Positions 17,177-25,971 of a DNA stretch of 64,000 nt are shown here, piece after piece; the first letter of the stretch is position 1, and every line of letters starts with the position of its first letter. The notes below the pieces were generated by a model that did not search any database, was not told the DNA's origin, and worked only from the letters and a program-made list of their open reading frames with translations. The position numbers and the translations under genes are program-made. Source of the stretch: Erysipelotrichaceae bacterium (GTDB taxonomy: Bacteria > Bacillota_I > Bacilli_A > Erysipelotrichales > Erysipelotrichaceae); assembly GCA_030525525.1 (NCBI GenBank), contig JAUNEN010000003.1, positions 33,234 through 97,233 of the forward strand. Direction: 5' to 3'.

Positions 17177-17198
17177 AGCATCATGGACTTATGATGCT
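17177..17198 (+). promoter_or_regulatory. inverted repeat ahead of cpsB
   Basis: AGCATCAT (17177-17184) and ATGATGCT (17191-17198) are perfect 8-bp arms around GGACTT, ending 17 nt before the cpsB ATG and just upstream of its AGGATT ribosome binding site. It could be an operator or a leader hairpin. Confidence 0.4.
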
Positions 17199-17215
17199 CG
17201 TTGTGATAGGATTCA

Positions 17216-17971
17216 ATGGATATGATTGATATACATACACATATCCTTTTCGGGATAGATGATGGCTCCAAAAGCCTGGAAATGTCATTGAAGATGGCAA
17301 AAATGGCATATGAAAGCGGTGTGGATACAATCGTAGCGACACCTCACTGCATGCCCGGTATGTACAACAACTATGCCGGGGAAAAACTGCAGAACCGCTT
17401 TGATTTACTGAAGCAGGCAATTTATGATTACGGAATTCCGGTTCATCTGAGAAAAGGAATGGAAGTGCTTGTGACAGAAAAAATCGAAAAGCTTCTTGAT
17501 GAGAATAAACTGTGGACATTGAACGGGACACATTACCTTCTTGTGGAGTTCTCATTTGATGAAGATCCTGTTTTCTGCAGAGATTCACTGAAAAAAATTA
17601 AAGAGAAGGGCTATATTCCGGTTGTTGCCCATCCCTGCAGATATTATTTTGTTCAAAGATATCCGCAGATTGTCTATGACTGGTATCAGGCAGGCTATGG
17701 GATTCAGGTGAACAAAGGCAGCATTCTCGGAATGTTTGGAAAAAAGGAACAGAACTGCGTGCACAGACTGCTGCGGCACAGAGTGGTTTCATGTGCTGCA
17801 AGCGATGCCCATCGCTTAGACAGGCGGACACCGCGCATGGATGAAGTCAGAGACCTTCTCTATGACAGATACGGCGGTGAATACAGCTATATGCTGCTGG
17901 ATGAGAACCCGAAGCGGATTCTCAGAGACAGATCGTTGGTCGGATATGATCCGGTTTCATTTGAGGAATGA
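17216..17971 (+). CDS. cpsB: CpsB/CapC-type tyrosine-protein phosphatase (PHP fold)
   Basis: A 251-residue PHP-family metal-dependent phosphotyrosine phosphatase. Metal-ligand motifs appear in order: DIHTHIL at the N terminus, DDGS, ATPHCMPGMY, KGMEVLV (the usual G-x-E), VVAHPCRY and SDAHR near the C terminus. In capsule loci CpsB dephosphorylates the Tyr tail of the BY-kinase to tune polymer length and export. Its substrates here are probably the Tyr-rich tails of the two kinases at 18852 and 20333, with which it is co-oriented. Confidence 0.9.
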   Translation: MDMIDIHTHILFGIDDGSKSLEMSLKMAKMAYESGVDTIVATPHCMPGMYNNYAGEKLQNRFDLLKQAIYDYGIPVHLRKGMEVLVTEKIEKLLDENKLWTLNGTHYLLVEFSFDEDPVFCRDSLKKIKEKGYIPVVAHPCRYYFVQRYPQIVYDWYQAGYGIQVNKGSILGMFGKKEQNCVHRLLRHRVVSCAASDAHRLDRRTPRMDEVRDLLYDRYGGEYSYMLLDENPKRILRDRSLVGYDPVSFEE

Positions 17972-17981
17972 ATAAATCGTT

Positions 17982-18842
17982 ATGAGATTATTAAAGATTG
18001 TCATACTTGTTATATTTCTGATCACAGCCGTGGTTTACGGTGTGATTTTTGCGCGTGAAAAGTTCACGGAAGATAACCAGGCTCCGGTAATCAAGGCGGA
18101 TGTCGATGAAATCACGGTCAGCGTCAATGCAGATGAAAGTGAACTTCTGCAGGGGATGAGCGCGACTGACAACAAAGACGGTGATGTGACAGATTCGCTG
18201 GTTGTTGTCGCAGAGCTTGATTTTATTACCAAAGGCACAAGAAAAGTGAACTATGCGGCATTTGACGCACACAACAATGTGGCGACATACACAAGAACGA
18301 TTACATATTCCGATTACCGTTCGCCCCATATCAGTTCAACCGTTCCGTTCCACTTTGTCTATGCCGGAACAACATCTTCCTCCAATCTGTTTTCACAGGT
18401 CAGGGCGGATGATGTCCTGGACGGCGATCTGACTGCCAGTATCCGGGTGGTTTACGGAAGCTCCAATGAGGCGGGGACGGTCTATCCGGTTGTGCTGAAT
18501 GTGACCAATTCGGCAGGCGACACCGCGACAGTTTCGGTGAATGTATACCGCGAAGATAATGCGACCTACGCAATTCCTTCGCCTGCATTGTCAGACTACA
18601 TTGTGTATACAAAAGTCGGCCAGTCGATCAATCCATGGGATTATGTCAAAGGATATTATACAAACGGAAAACTGATTGAGTTTACCGAGAACAGTCGCTA
18701 TACATCGGACAATATCGACTGGGATGAATCAGGCGTCAATTATGATACACCGGGTGAATATATTATTACCTACCGTATGTACGGAAACGGAGAAGAAGGA
18801 GAGCTTCGCTCGGTTGAACAATATATTATTGTGGAAGGATAG
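17982..18842 (+). CDS. membrane-anchored protein with Ig-like (DUF5011-type) domains
   Basis: The 286-residue protein has an N-terminal membrane helix (about 5-25) and no lipobox, then two or more beta-sandwich repeats of the DUF5011/HYR kind: MSATDNKDGDVTDSL and ADDVLDGDLTASI are the typical D-x-x-D-G-D loops. It would sit outside the membrane on a single anchor. It lies between cpsB and the kinases, 10 nt on each side, so it is part of that operon. A role as a wall or polymer scaffold is inferred from position; no enzymatic motif is seen. Confidence 0.7.
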   Translation: MRLLKIVILVIFLITAVVYGVIFAREKFTEDNQAPVIKADVDEITVSVNADESELLQGMSATDNKDGDVTDSLVVVAELDFITKGTRKVNYAAFDAHNNVATYTRTITYSDYRSPHISSTVPFHFVYAGTTSSSNLFSQVRADDVLDGDLTASIRVVYGSSNEAGTVYPVVLNVTNSAGDTATVSVNVYREDNATYAIPSPALSDYIVYTKVGQSINPWDYVKGYYTNGKLIEFTENSRYTSDNIDWDESGVNYDTPGEYIITYRMYGNGEEGELRSVEQYIIVEG

Positions 18843-18851
18843 TCAGCAGTT

Positions 18852-20336
18852 ATGTCAGAAAGAAATGAAGACAGGTTCAATTTTGATTTCTACAGCCTGC
18901 TGACGGATATATTTAAAAGTCTGTGGGCTGTGCTGCTCGGAGCGATCGCAGCAGTTTTGATCGTTGATCTGATAACAACGGTCGGTACGGCAAAAACATA
19001 TTCGACAAGAGCGACATTTGTCGTTACATCCAAAGATTACTCCACCAATGTTTACAGCAACCTGAAAGCCGCTGAAAATATGGCCGGTACATTGACCAAT
19101 ATTCTGAACTCCGATGTCCTGAAAAAAGAAGTATGCAAGGATATCAGCATGGATACCTTCAATGCGACGGTGCGTGCCAATGTGGTCAGTGAAACCAATC
19201 TGCTTGTGCTGCGGGTATCCGCGGATTCCCCTCTGCAGACATTCAGGATCATCCGTTCGATCATGAACAATTACGGTGAACTGACCAAGTATGTCAACCA
19301 GAAGATCATCATGCAGGTACTGGAAGAGCCTTCGGTGCCTCTTTCATCGGATTCCGGAAACCGGAATATGGGACTGTTAAGAAGAGTCTTTATCGCTGCT
19401 TTCGGCGGATTATTGCTGCTGTTTGCGTGGATGTCTTATAAACATGATACGATCAAGAGCGAATTTGATCTCAACAGCAAGCTTGACGCGAAATCCATCG
19501 GTGTCATTGATCATGAAGGAAAAGCTCTTTTCAAAAAGAAGAGACCGCTTGTAACAGATGTAGAAGTATCCTTCACCTTTGTTGAGCAATATAAAAAAGT
19601 TGTTGCCAGACTTGTTACACTGGCAGAACAGGCAGATGCGAAAATCATTCTGATTACCAGTGTTTCGGAACATGAAGGAAAATCAAATGTGGCAGCCAAC
19701 ATTGCCTTTACGCTGGCAAAACAGAATTACAGAACAGTATTGATTGACTGTGACTTGAGAAGACCAACACAGTCAGTGCAGCTTGCGCTGGGAGAAAATA
19801 TGGAGAAGGATGTTGTTGATCTGATCAACAACCAGGCTGAATTTGCGGAAATCGTGATAGAACAGGACGGCCTGTTTATTCTCGGTGCGAAGAAAAAATA
19901 TCCCAATTCAACTGAAATTGTCACCGCAAAGAATATGCAGGCATTGCTGCAGAATCTGAAAGAAGTGACGGATTATATTATTCTCGATACACCGCCGATG
20001 GGCATTCTGGGTGATGCGGAAGCACTGGCGGAATTTGCTGATATGTCAGTTCTGGTTGTTCAGTACAACCGTGTTCTGGCGGAAGATCTCAATGATGCAA
20101 TCGACACACTCGGCAATGCCAAAGCAGAGTTCGGCGGAACCATTCTGAACAACCTTCACGTTCTGGCAGGCACGCACAATGCCGCCGTGACGAAAGGATA
20201 TGGCAGATACGGCAGCTACGGTAAATACGGAAAGTATGGCCGTTACGGCAATTACGGCCGCTATGGCCGCTATGGCAACTATGGCCATTATGCGGAGCGC
20301 AAATCTTCCGGCAAGGAAAGTGAGGCGGAATCATGA
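18852..20336 (+). CDS. polysaccharide co-polymerase/BY-kinase, variant P-loop
   Basis: Of 494 residues, an N-terminal Wzz-like module has membrane helices at about 23-45 and 177-195. A cytoplasmic bacterial tyrosine kinase domain follows: Walker A region SEHEGKSN at 272-279, Walker A' LIDCDL at 297-302 and Walker B YIILDTPP near 375-382. The usual GEGKS has His for the first Gly, which may reduce ATP binding. The C terminus is a striking Tyr-Gly tail with about 13 tyrosines, the autophosphorylation cluster. It combines CpsC and CpsD functions in one chain. It overlaps the second kinase gene by ATGA, so the two are probably made in a fixed ratio. Confidence 0.85.
   Translation: MSERNEDRFNFDFYSLLTDIFKSLWAVLLGAIAAVLIVDLITTVGTAKTYSTRATFVVTSKDYSTNVYSNLKAAENMAGTLTNILNSDVLKKEVCKDISMDTFNATVRANVVSETNLLVLRVSADSPLQTFRIIRSIMNNYGELTKYVNQKIIMQVLEEPSVPLSSDSGNRNMGLLRRVFIAAFGGLLLLFAWMSYKHDTIKSEFDLNSKLDAKSIGVIDHEGKALFKKKRPLVTDVEVSFTFVEQYKKVVARLVTLAEQADAKIILITSVSEHEGKSNVAANIAFTLAKQNYRTVLIDCDLRRPTQSVQLALGENMEKDVVDLINNQAEFAEIVIEQDGLFILGAKKKYPNSTEIVTAKNMQALLQNLKEVTDYIILDTPPMGILGDAEALAEFADMSVLVVQYNRVLAEDLNDAIDTLGNAKAEFGGTILNNLHVLAGTHNAAVTKGYGRYGSYGKYGKYGRYGNYGRYGRYGNYGHYAERKSSGKESEAES
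20199..20291 (+). repeat. tandem Tyr-Gly codon repeat in kinase tail
   Basis: A 9-base-period, imperfect repeat encodes Y-G-x-Y-G-x units, alternating TAC/TAT GGC/GGT with Arg, Lys, Ser or Asn. Codon variation between units shows that it is maintained as protein sequence and is not a recent slippage product. Confidence 0.8.
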
Positions 20337-21766
20337 GTACTTATGAAAATACCGGCACATTGGAAAAGATTGATATTACATCGATGCTTTTCAGCATCTG
20401 GAATTCGGTTAAGAAGATCTGGTATGTATTTGTATTGCTTCCCTTTATTCTGGCGGTTTTGAACTACTTCCGTGTTTCCACGACATATTCACCGACATAT
20501 ACGGCGGAATCTACCATTTCGATTTCAGTTGTCGGAACGGACGGCACCGCAACAAACAATGCAAGAACGGCAGATCAGCTCGGTAAGGTGTTCCCTTATA
20601 TCTTCACATCGAGCGCAATGAAGGACATCATCGCAAACGATCTCGGCATGAGCTATGTTCCCGGAAATATCACAGTGCAGAATGTTTCCGGAACCAATCT
20701 TCTGACAATCCGTGTTACCGGTTCGGATCCGGAACTGGTTTATAAGGTACTGCAGTCTGCGATTGTGACTTATCCGGAGATTTCCCAGCATGTTGTCGGC
20801 AGAACCGCCGTCGAAGTGATCGATGACAGCGGTGTTCCGACAGATTCGGGAAAAAGAGGGGCAGCGAAAGGCTCGGTTATCGCCGGAGCAGTCGCGGGAG
20901 TGATTCTTTCTGTCATTATTCTGATTATCTATATGCTGACATTCAGAACAGTTCTGAATGCAAGGGATATCCGCAGCATTACCAGTGTACCTTATCTCGG
21001 AACGCTGCCGGTTTACCGCAAGAGAAAGAGAAGAAAGTCAGACGCAAACGGAATCAATATTCTGCGGGACAATACCCAGCATGACTATCTGGAAGCGATC
21101 CGTGTTATCCGTACCAGACTTTCCAGAAACCTCAAATCGAATACGGCTCTGATGGTTACTTCCTCCCTTCCGGGCGAAGGAAAATCAACCGTTTCCGTCA
21201 ACCTCGCACTGGCCTTTGCAATGCAGAATAAAAAGGTTGCGCTGATTGACTGCGATTTAAGAAATCCTTCTGTTATGGAAGTGCTGAACATGAAGGGTGA
21301 TTATCCCGGCATTGCCGAAGTGCTTGCCGGGAACTGTGAACTGGAAGATACTCTGATTTCATATTCCAATAAAGGTACAGAAATGATGATTCTTCCCGGC
21401 ACCCCGCCGACCGGTGCAGATCATCCGGAGCTTCTCAGATCGAAGAAGATGCGGCAGATCATCAATACAATCAAGAAACAGGTTGATATCGTTGTTCTTG
21501 ATACACCGCCGAGTGCAATGCTCGCGGATGCGGAAATGGTTGTCCGTCATGCGGATGCTGCAGTTTATGTTGTGATGTGCGATTATGCAAGATCGCAATA
21601 CGTTCAGAAAGGAATCAGCGAACTCGCTGAAACCGGAATTGATATTAAAGGCGTGATTCTGAATGCAGGCAAGGAAGCTTCTTCTTCCGGGTACGGCGGA
21701 TATGGTTACGGCTATTACGGCAGTAAGTCCAGCAGTTATTATGGATCTGAAGATGCAGAGAGGTGA
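20333..21766 (+). CDS. polysaccharide co-polymerase/BY-kinase with canonical P-loop
   Basis: A 477-residue paralogue of the preceding gene with the same plan: membrane helices near 30-45 and 180-203, and a kinase domain with canonical Walker A SSLPGEGKST near 277-286, Walker A' LIDCDLRNP near 304-312 and Walker B VVLDTPP. The C-terminal Tyr cluster is shorter (YGGYGYGYYG, SSYYG). The likely role is length control of the polymer and reversible Tyr phosphorylation, opposed by CpsB. Start ATG overlaps the upstream stop. Because its P-loop is intact, it may be the active partner for both tails. Confidence 0.88.
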   Translation: MSTYENTGTLEKIDITSMLFSIWNSVKKIWYVFVLLPFILAVLNYFRVSTTYSPTYTAESTISISVVGTDGTATNNARTADQLGKVFPYIFTSSAMKDIIANDLGMSYVPGNITVQNVSGTNLLTIRVTGSDPELVYKVLQSAIVTYPEISQHVVGRTAVEVIDDSGVPTDSGKRGAAKGSVIAGAVAGVILSVIILIIYMLTFRTVLNARDIRSITSVPYLGTLPVYRKRKRRKSDANGINILRDNTQHDYLEAIRVIRTRLSRNLKSNTALMVTSSLPGEGKSTVSVNLALAFAMQNKKVALIDCDLRNPSVMEVLNMKGDYPGIAEVLAGNCELEDTLISYSNKGTEMMILPGTPPTGADHPELLRSKKMRQIINTIKKQVDIVVLDTPPSAMLADAEMVVRHADAAVYVVMCDYARSQYVQKGISELAETGIDIKGVILNAGKEASSSGYGGYGYGYYGSKSSSYYGSEDAER

Positions 21767-21771
21767 AATGG

Positions 21772-22851
21772 ATGAAAAAGATTCTCTTTATCACAAATCA
21801 CTCATATATGTTCTACCAGTTCCGCAGGGAGCTGGTTTCCGACCTGCTGCAGGACTATGAAGTCGCAGTCCTGACTCCGTTCAACGGCAGAGAAGAGGAT
21901 CTCAGAAACCTTGGCTGCAAACTGATTGAAACTCCTTTTGAAAGAAGAGGCATCTCCTTAACAAAGGAATACGGCCTTTACAAGCTTTACCTGGAACTGC
22001 TTGAGCAGGAAAAACCTGACTTTGTAATCACCTATTCCATCAAGCCGAATATTTTCGGCGGTATGGCTTGTGAAAAGCTCGGGATCCCTTATGCAGTCAA
22101 TGTGCAGGGACTCGGAACTGCCTTCGAAAAGGCAGGAATGAAACAGGTTGCTTCAAAGCTCTATAAGGAAGCCTGCAAAGGCGCACGTGTTGTCTTCTTT
22201 GAAAACAACGAAAATGCCCAGTATTTTACGGATCATAAGATCATTCCCAAAGATCTGGCATTTGTACTGCCCGGGGCAGGTGTCAATACGACCTATTATG
22301 CATATTCCCCGCTTGAACATCATGACAAATTCCATTTCCTCTATATCGGAAGAATTATGAAGGAAAAAGGTGTAGATGAGCTGTTTGAGGCTATGAGGAG
22401 AATCCACGACGAATTTCCGGACACGATTCTGGATATTGTCGGCTTTACCGAAGAAGACTACGAAGAAACCATCAAAAAGCTGGAAGACGACGGAATTGCT
22501 GTTTTCCATGGTTTCCACAAAGATCCGAGACCTTATTACATCATGTCCGACTGCGTTGTGCTTCCTTCCTATCATGAAGGAATGTCCAATGTACTTCTGG
22601 AAGCCGCTTCTACAGGCAGGCTGTTAATCACAACGGATATTCCGGGATGCAGGGAAGCAGTAGATCTGACAAAAACCGGCTATCTTGTAAAACCGAAAGA
22701 TACAGACTCTCTTTACAAAACCATGAAGCAGGCACTTGCTCTGCCTCAGGAAGAAAGAGAAAAGGCTTCCCGTCTGGCCAGAGAAAAGATGGAATATGAG
22801 TTTACAAAGGAAGAAGTTGTAAAACTGACACGGAACGCCTGCAGAATATGA
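21772..22851 (+). CDS. GT4 glycosyltransferase, PglA/CapM-like
   Basis: A 359-residue GT-B enzyme. The N-terminal half has FITNHSYMFYQFRREL and the acceptor-side YSIKPNIFGG and NVQGLG motifs seen in PglA/CapM-type transferases. The C-terminal half has FLYIGRIMKEKGVDEL and the donor-site E-x7-E in SYHEGMSNVLLEAAS. Such enzymes add GalNAc or another hexose as the second sugar on undecaprenyl-linked intermediates. I chose the ATG at 21772, 8 nt after AGAGG; the GTG at 21763 overlaps the kinase end. Confidence 0.85.
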   Translation: MKKILFITNHSYMFYQFRRELVSDLLQDYEVAVLTPFNGREEDLRNLGCKLIETPFERRGISLTKEYGLYKLYLELLEQEKPDFVITYSIKPNIFGGMACEKLGIPYAVNVQGLGTAFEKAGMKQVASKLYKEACKGARVVFFENNENAQYFTDHKIIPKDLAFVLPGAGVNTTYYAYSPLEHHDKFHFLYIGRIMKEKGVDELFEAMRRIHDEFPDTILDIVGFTEEDYEETIKKLEDDGIAVFHGFHKDPRPYYIMSDCVVLPSYHEGMSNVLLEAASTGRLLITTDIPGCREAVDLTKTGYLVKPKDTDSLYKTMKQALALPQEEREKASRLAREKMEYEFTKEEVVKLTRNACRI

Positions 22852-23966
22852 ATGCTTATATCAGATATTTCGGATATTTCGGCTATCTGCTTCTTCTGTG
22901 GTTTATTTCTTCCAGAAGGCACGGCAGTGTGACCCGAAAAGAACAGATCGGCAATGAGACAGTTACCAGGTATAACTGGCTTTTTGCATTGCTTGCCATA
23001 GCGCCTCTGATTTATCTGGCAGCCACAAGATCGATCTATTTCGGTGATACGAATGTTTACAGAAGAGGCTTTGAACAGTCGCCGAGCTCTTTTTCAGGAT
23101 TCGGCGCGTTTTTGGAGACTCTGACAAAAGACAGAGGCTTTTATCTGTTTGCGGCTTTGATGCGGACAGTTCTGGGAAACAGGCCGGTTGTGTATTTCGG
23201 CATTGTAGCTGCGATCCAGCTTGTCCTGCTGGTTTCAATGCTTCGGAAGTATTCAAACGATCTGCTGATTTCCCTTTTTGTTTTTGTGGCATCCGCGGAT
23301 TATCTTTCTTTTATGCATAACGGAATCAGACAGTTTGTTGCTGTCTGTATGATCTGCGCTGCTTCAAAATTCATTTTTGAACGCAGATATATTCCTGCTG
23401 TTCTTGTAATCCTGTTTGCGTCACAGTTTCACCAGTCTGCTCTGATTATGATTCCCATTATTTTCATCACGCAGGGCAATCCATGGAACAAGAGTACGGT
23501 CGGCCTGCTTTTCGGTGCCATTATTGTCGTTGTGCTTGTCAATCAGTTTACCGGATTGCTCGATTCACTTCTGCAGGAAACACAGTATGCGAATATCGTC
23601 AGTGACTGGACAGAGTGGGATGATAACGGAACGAATCCGCTGCGCGTACTGGTTTATTGTGTCCCGGCAATCCTCTCTTTGCTCGGATTAAGATATATCC
23701 GCGAAGAAAATAATCCGATGATTAATATCTGCACGAATATGTCGGTTATTTCGGCAGGTCTTTATATTGTTTCCATGGCGACATCCGGAATCTATATCGG
23801 ACGTCTGCCGATTTACGTCTGTCTTTACGCAAACTGCATCCTGCTTCCATGGGAACTTGAAAATCTGTTCAGCCGGCAGTCATCAGAAATCATACGCGCT
23901 CTGATGATTGTGCTCTTCCTTGCGTTCTACTATTACCAGATACATTTTACGTGGGGTGTCATATGA
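22848..23966 (+). CDS. EpsG-family polysaccharide polymerase (Wzy-like)
   Basis: A 372-residue membrane protein with about ten helices and the EpsG-family signatures GDTNVYRRGF after the second helix and MHNGIRQFVAV in the middle. FASQFHQSALIMIP follows. EpsG proteins are thought to polymerise undecaprenyl-linked repeat units on the outer membrane face. Its ATG overlaps the GT4 stop as ATGA, placing it in a tightly coupled operon. No matching Wzx flippase is seen nearby, so the fused ABC exporter at 15265 may supply flipped substrate. Confidence 0.85.
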   Translation: MNAYIRYFGYFGYLLLLWFISSRRHGSVTRKEQIGNETVTRYNWLFALLAIAPLIYLAATRSIYFGDTNVYRRGFEQSPSSFSGFGAFLETLTKDRGFYLFAALMRTVLGNRPVVYFGIVAAIQLVLLVSMLRKYSNDLLISLFVFVASADYLSFMHNGIRQFVAVCMICAASKFIFERRYIPAVLVILFASQFHQSALIMIPIIFITQGNPWNKSTVGLLFGAIIVVVLVNQFTGLLDSLLQETQYANIVSDWTEWDDNGTNPLRVLVYCVPAILSLLGLRYIREENNPMINICTNMSVISAGLYIVSMATSGIYIGRLPIYVCLYANCILLPWELENLFSRQSSEIIRALMIVLFLAFYYYQIHFTWGVI

Positions 23967-25081
23967 GCAAAGCAGAACAGAGAGTGCTCCGCATTCTTCA
24001 TGTCATCGGCGTTTTGAACCGCGGTGGGGCAGAGACGATGATTATGAATCTTTACCGGAATATCGACCGTACAAAGGTTCAGTTTGATTTTGTGGAGAAT
24101 ACAGATGAAACCGGAATTTATGAGCAGGAGATCAGAGAGCTCGGAGGAAGAATCTATCACTGCCCGAAATTTTCGGGAAATGTGATTTCCTATATGAAAT
24201 GGTGGAATGAATTCTTTGATCATCATATGAATGAGTTTGCCTTCGTGCACGGTCATATCGGCAGCACCGCCGCAATGTATCTTCATTCCGCCAAAAAGCA
24301 CGGAATCCCGACCATTGCGCACAGCCATAACGTATTCAGAGGATATGATCTGAATCAGATTGAATACCGGATTCTTTCGTATCCGACAAGATTCATTTCC
24401 GATTATTTCTTTGCCTGCTCACTGGATGCAGGGATCAGCCGCTTTGGCAGAAAAGCTTCCTTTCAGGTGATCCGCAACGCGATCGACACAAAGCAGTTTG
24501 AATACAGAGAAGAGTACCGCAGGCAGATTCTGGATGAATTGCAGATTGATGAGACAACGGCAGTCTTCGGCCATATCGGCCGTTTCTGGCCGCAGAAGAA
24601 CCATGCATTCCTGATTGATATTTTCAAAGAGGTTCTGAAACTTCATCCTGATTCAATTTTGCTGCTGGTCGGGGACGGACCTCTGAAAGAAGAAACCGAA
24701 CAGAGAGTTATTTCGTCGGGACTGCAGGATCGGATCAGATTCCTCGGTGTCAGAGAAGATATTCCGAAGATGATGTGTGCCATCGATGTCATGATCTTCC
24801 CGTCAGTCTATGAAGGACTTCCGGTTACTTTGGTTGAATCACAATGTTCGGGACTGAAATGCCTGATGTCGGACGTGATTTCGGATGAGACGATTCTCTG
24901 TCCTGAACTGATCGAAAAAATGTCACTCAATGAATCTGCGCATCAATGGGCAGAGAAAGCCTTAAGCATGCGGGGATATGAAAGAAGATCCTTTGTACAT
25001 GAAATTACGGAACAGGGATTTGATATCGCAGAAAATGCTGCACGGCTGCAGAAGTTTTATCAATCGGGAGGCAATGCATGA
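23963..25081 (+). CDS. GT4 glycosyltransferase, EpsF-like
   Basis: A 372-residue GT-B fold protein. The start region RILHVIGVLNRGGAETMIMNLYRN is typical of EpsF-like transferases, with VHGHIGSTAAM in the first domain; FGHIGRFWPQKNH and FPSVYEGLPVTLVESQ form the C-terminal nucleotide-sugar site. Start ATG at 23963 overlaps the polymerase stop as ATGA; the earlier GTG at 23951 is internal to the polymerase gene. It adds one sugar to the repeat unit; donor and linkage are unknown. Confidence 0.87.
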   Translation: MSKAEQRVLRILHVIGVLNRGGAETMIMNLYRNIDRTKVQFDFVENTDETGIYEQEIRELGGRIYHCPKFSGNVISYMKWWNEFFDHHMNEFAFVHGHIGSTAAMYLHSAKKHGIPTIAHSHNVFRGYDLNQIEYRILSYPTRFISDYFFACSLDAGISRFGRKASFQVIRNAIDTKQFEYREEYRRQILDELQIDETTAVFGHIGRFWPQKNHAFLIDIFKEVLKLHPDSILLLVGDGPLKEETEQRVISSGLQDRIRFLGVREDIPKMMCAIDVMIFPSVYEGLPVTLVESQCSGLKCLMSDVISDETILCPELIEKMSLNESAHQWAEKALSMRGYERRSFVHEITEQGFDIAENAARLQKFYQSGGNA

Positions 25082-25971
25082 AAGAGATTCAGCTGACAAT
25101 CTTTACACCGGCCTACAACCGCGCGCATACAATCGGGCGGACTTACGAATCTCTGAAGAAGCAGACCTGCAAAGATTTCATATGGCTTGTAGTGGATGAC
25201 GGTTCATCTGACAATACAGCCGATCTTGTAAAGAACTGGATGAAAGAAGAAAAAGAATTTGAAATCCAGTATGTTTATAAAGAAAACGGAGGCATGCATA
25301 CAGCTCATAACGCAGCTTATGCTAATATACATACAGAGATCAATACCTGTCTTGATTCAGATGATGCCATGCCTGAAAAAGCTGCCGAAGCGATTCTGAA
25401 GAAATGGAATGAAATCAAAGATCAGGGTTATGCCGGAATCATTGCGCTGGATGCGGTTATGGATACCGGTGAAGTGATCGGAAAAGGCTTCCCTTCCGGA
25501 ATGAACGAAACAACTGTCAGCGGCTATTATGCACAGGGCGGATCAGGTGATAAAAAACTGATTTACCGGACGGATATCATCAATCAATATCCGGAGTATC
25601 CTGTTTTTGAAGGAGAAAAGTATGTTTCTCTTGCATATAAATACCGTCTGATCGATCAATCTTATAAAATGGCAGTATTGGATGAGATTGTATGTCTGGT
25701 TGATTATCAGCCCGACGGCTCCACCAATACGATGTGGAAGCAGTATTATAAATATCCCAAAGGATTTGCATTCTGGCGTACAATCCGGATCAAATATCCT
25801 GATTCAAAAAAGAGACAGTTTATTGACTGCATCCACTATGTGGCAGAAAGCAGAATCGCCAAAAACAAACACTACATCAGAGAATCACCTGCGAAGTTCA
25901 TGACAGCCTTGGCTGTTCCGGCAGGAATTCTGTTTGAGCAGCTGATCTACCTGAAAGGGAAGAAAGCATGA
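25078..25971 (+). CDS. GT2 glycosyltransferase
   Basis: This 297-residue GT-A enzyme has TIFTPAYNRAHTI at the N terminus, VVDDGSSDNT near residue 38 and CLDSDDA near residue 94 (the DXD metal site). The middle region has G-x-G-x-P and a GEKY block that resemble the Lachnospiraceae-type 'glycosyltransferase family A' capsule enzymes. ATGA overlaps at both ends tie it to its neighbours. Donor sugar unknown. Confidence 0.87.
   Translation: MKEIQLTIFTPAYNRAHTIGRTYESLKKQTCKDFIWLVVDDGSSDNTADLVKNWMKEEKEFEIQYVYKENGGMHTAHNAAYANIHTEINTCLDSDDAMPEKAAEAILKKWNEIKDQGYAGIIALDAVMDTGEVIGKGFPSGMNETTVSGYYAQGGSGDKKLIYRTDIINQYPEYPVFEGEKYVSLAYKYRLIDQSYKMAVLDEIVCLVDYQPDGSTNTMWKQYYKYPKGFAFWRTIRIKYPDSKKRQFIDCIHYVAESRIAKNKHYIRESPAKFMTALAVPAGILFEQLIYLKGKKA

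Noticed and set aside
20199..20291. Short-period direct repeat considered as CRISPR or minisatellite
   Set aside because: The period is 9 bases in frame, there are no spacers, and synonymous codon changes show selection as protein.
20046..20334. Minus-strand frames rich in Ala/Ile/Val or His/Cys opposite the Tyr-Gly tail
   Set aside because: They arise from reading the repetitive TAC/TAT-GGC codons backwards.
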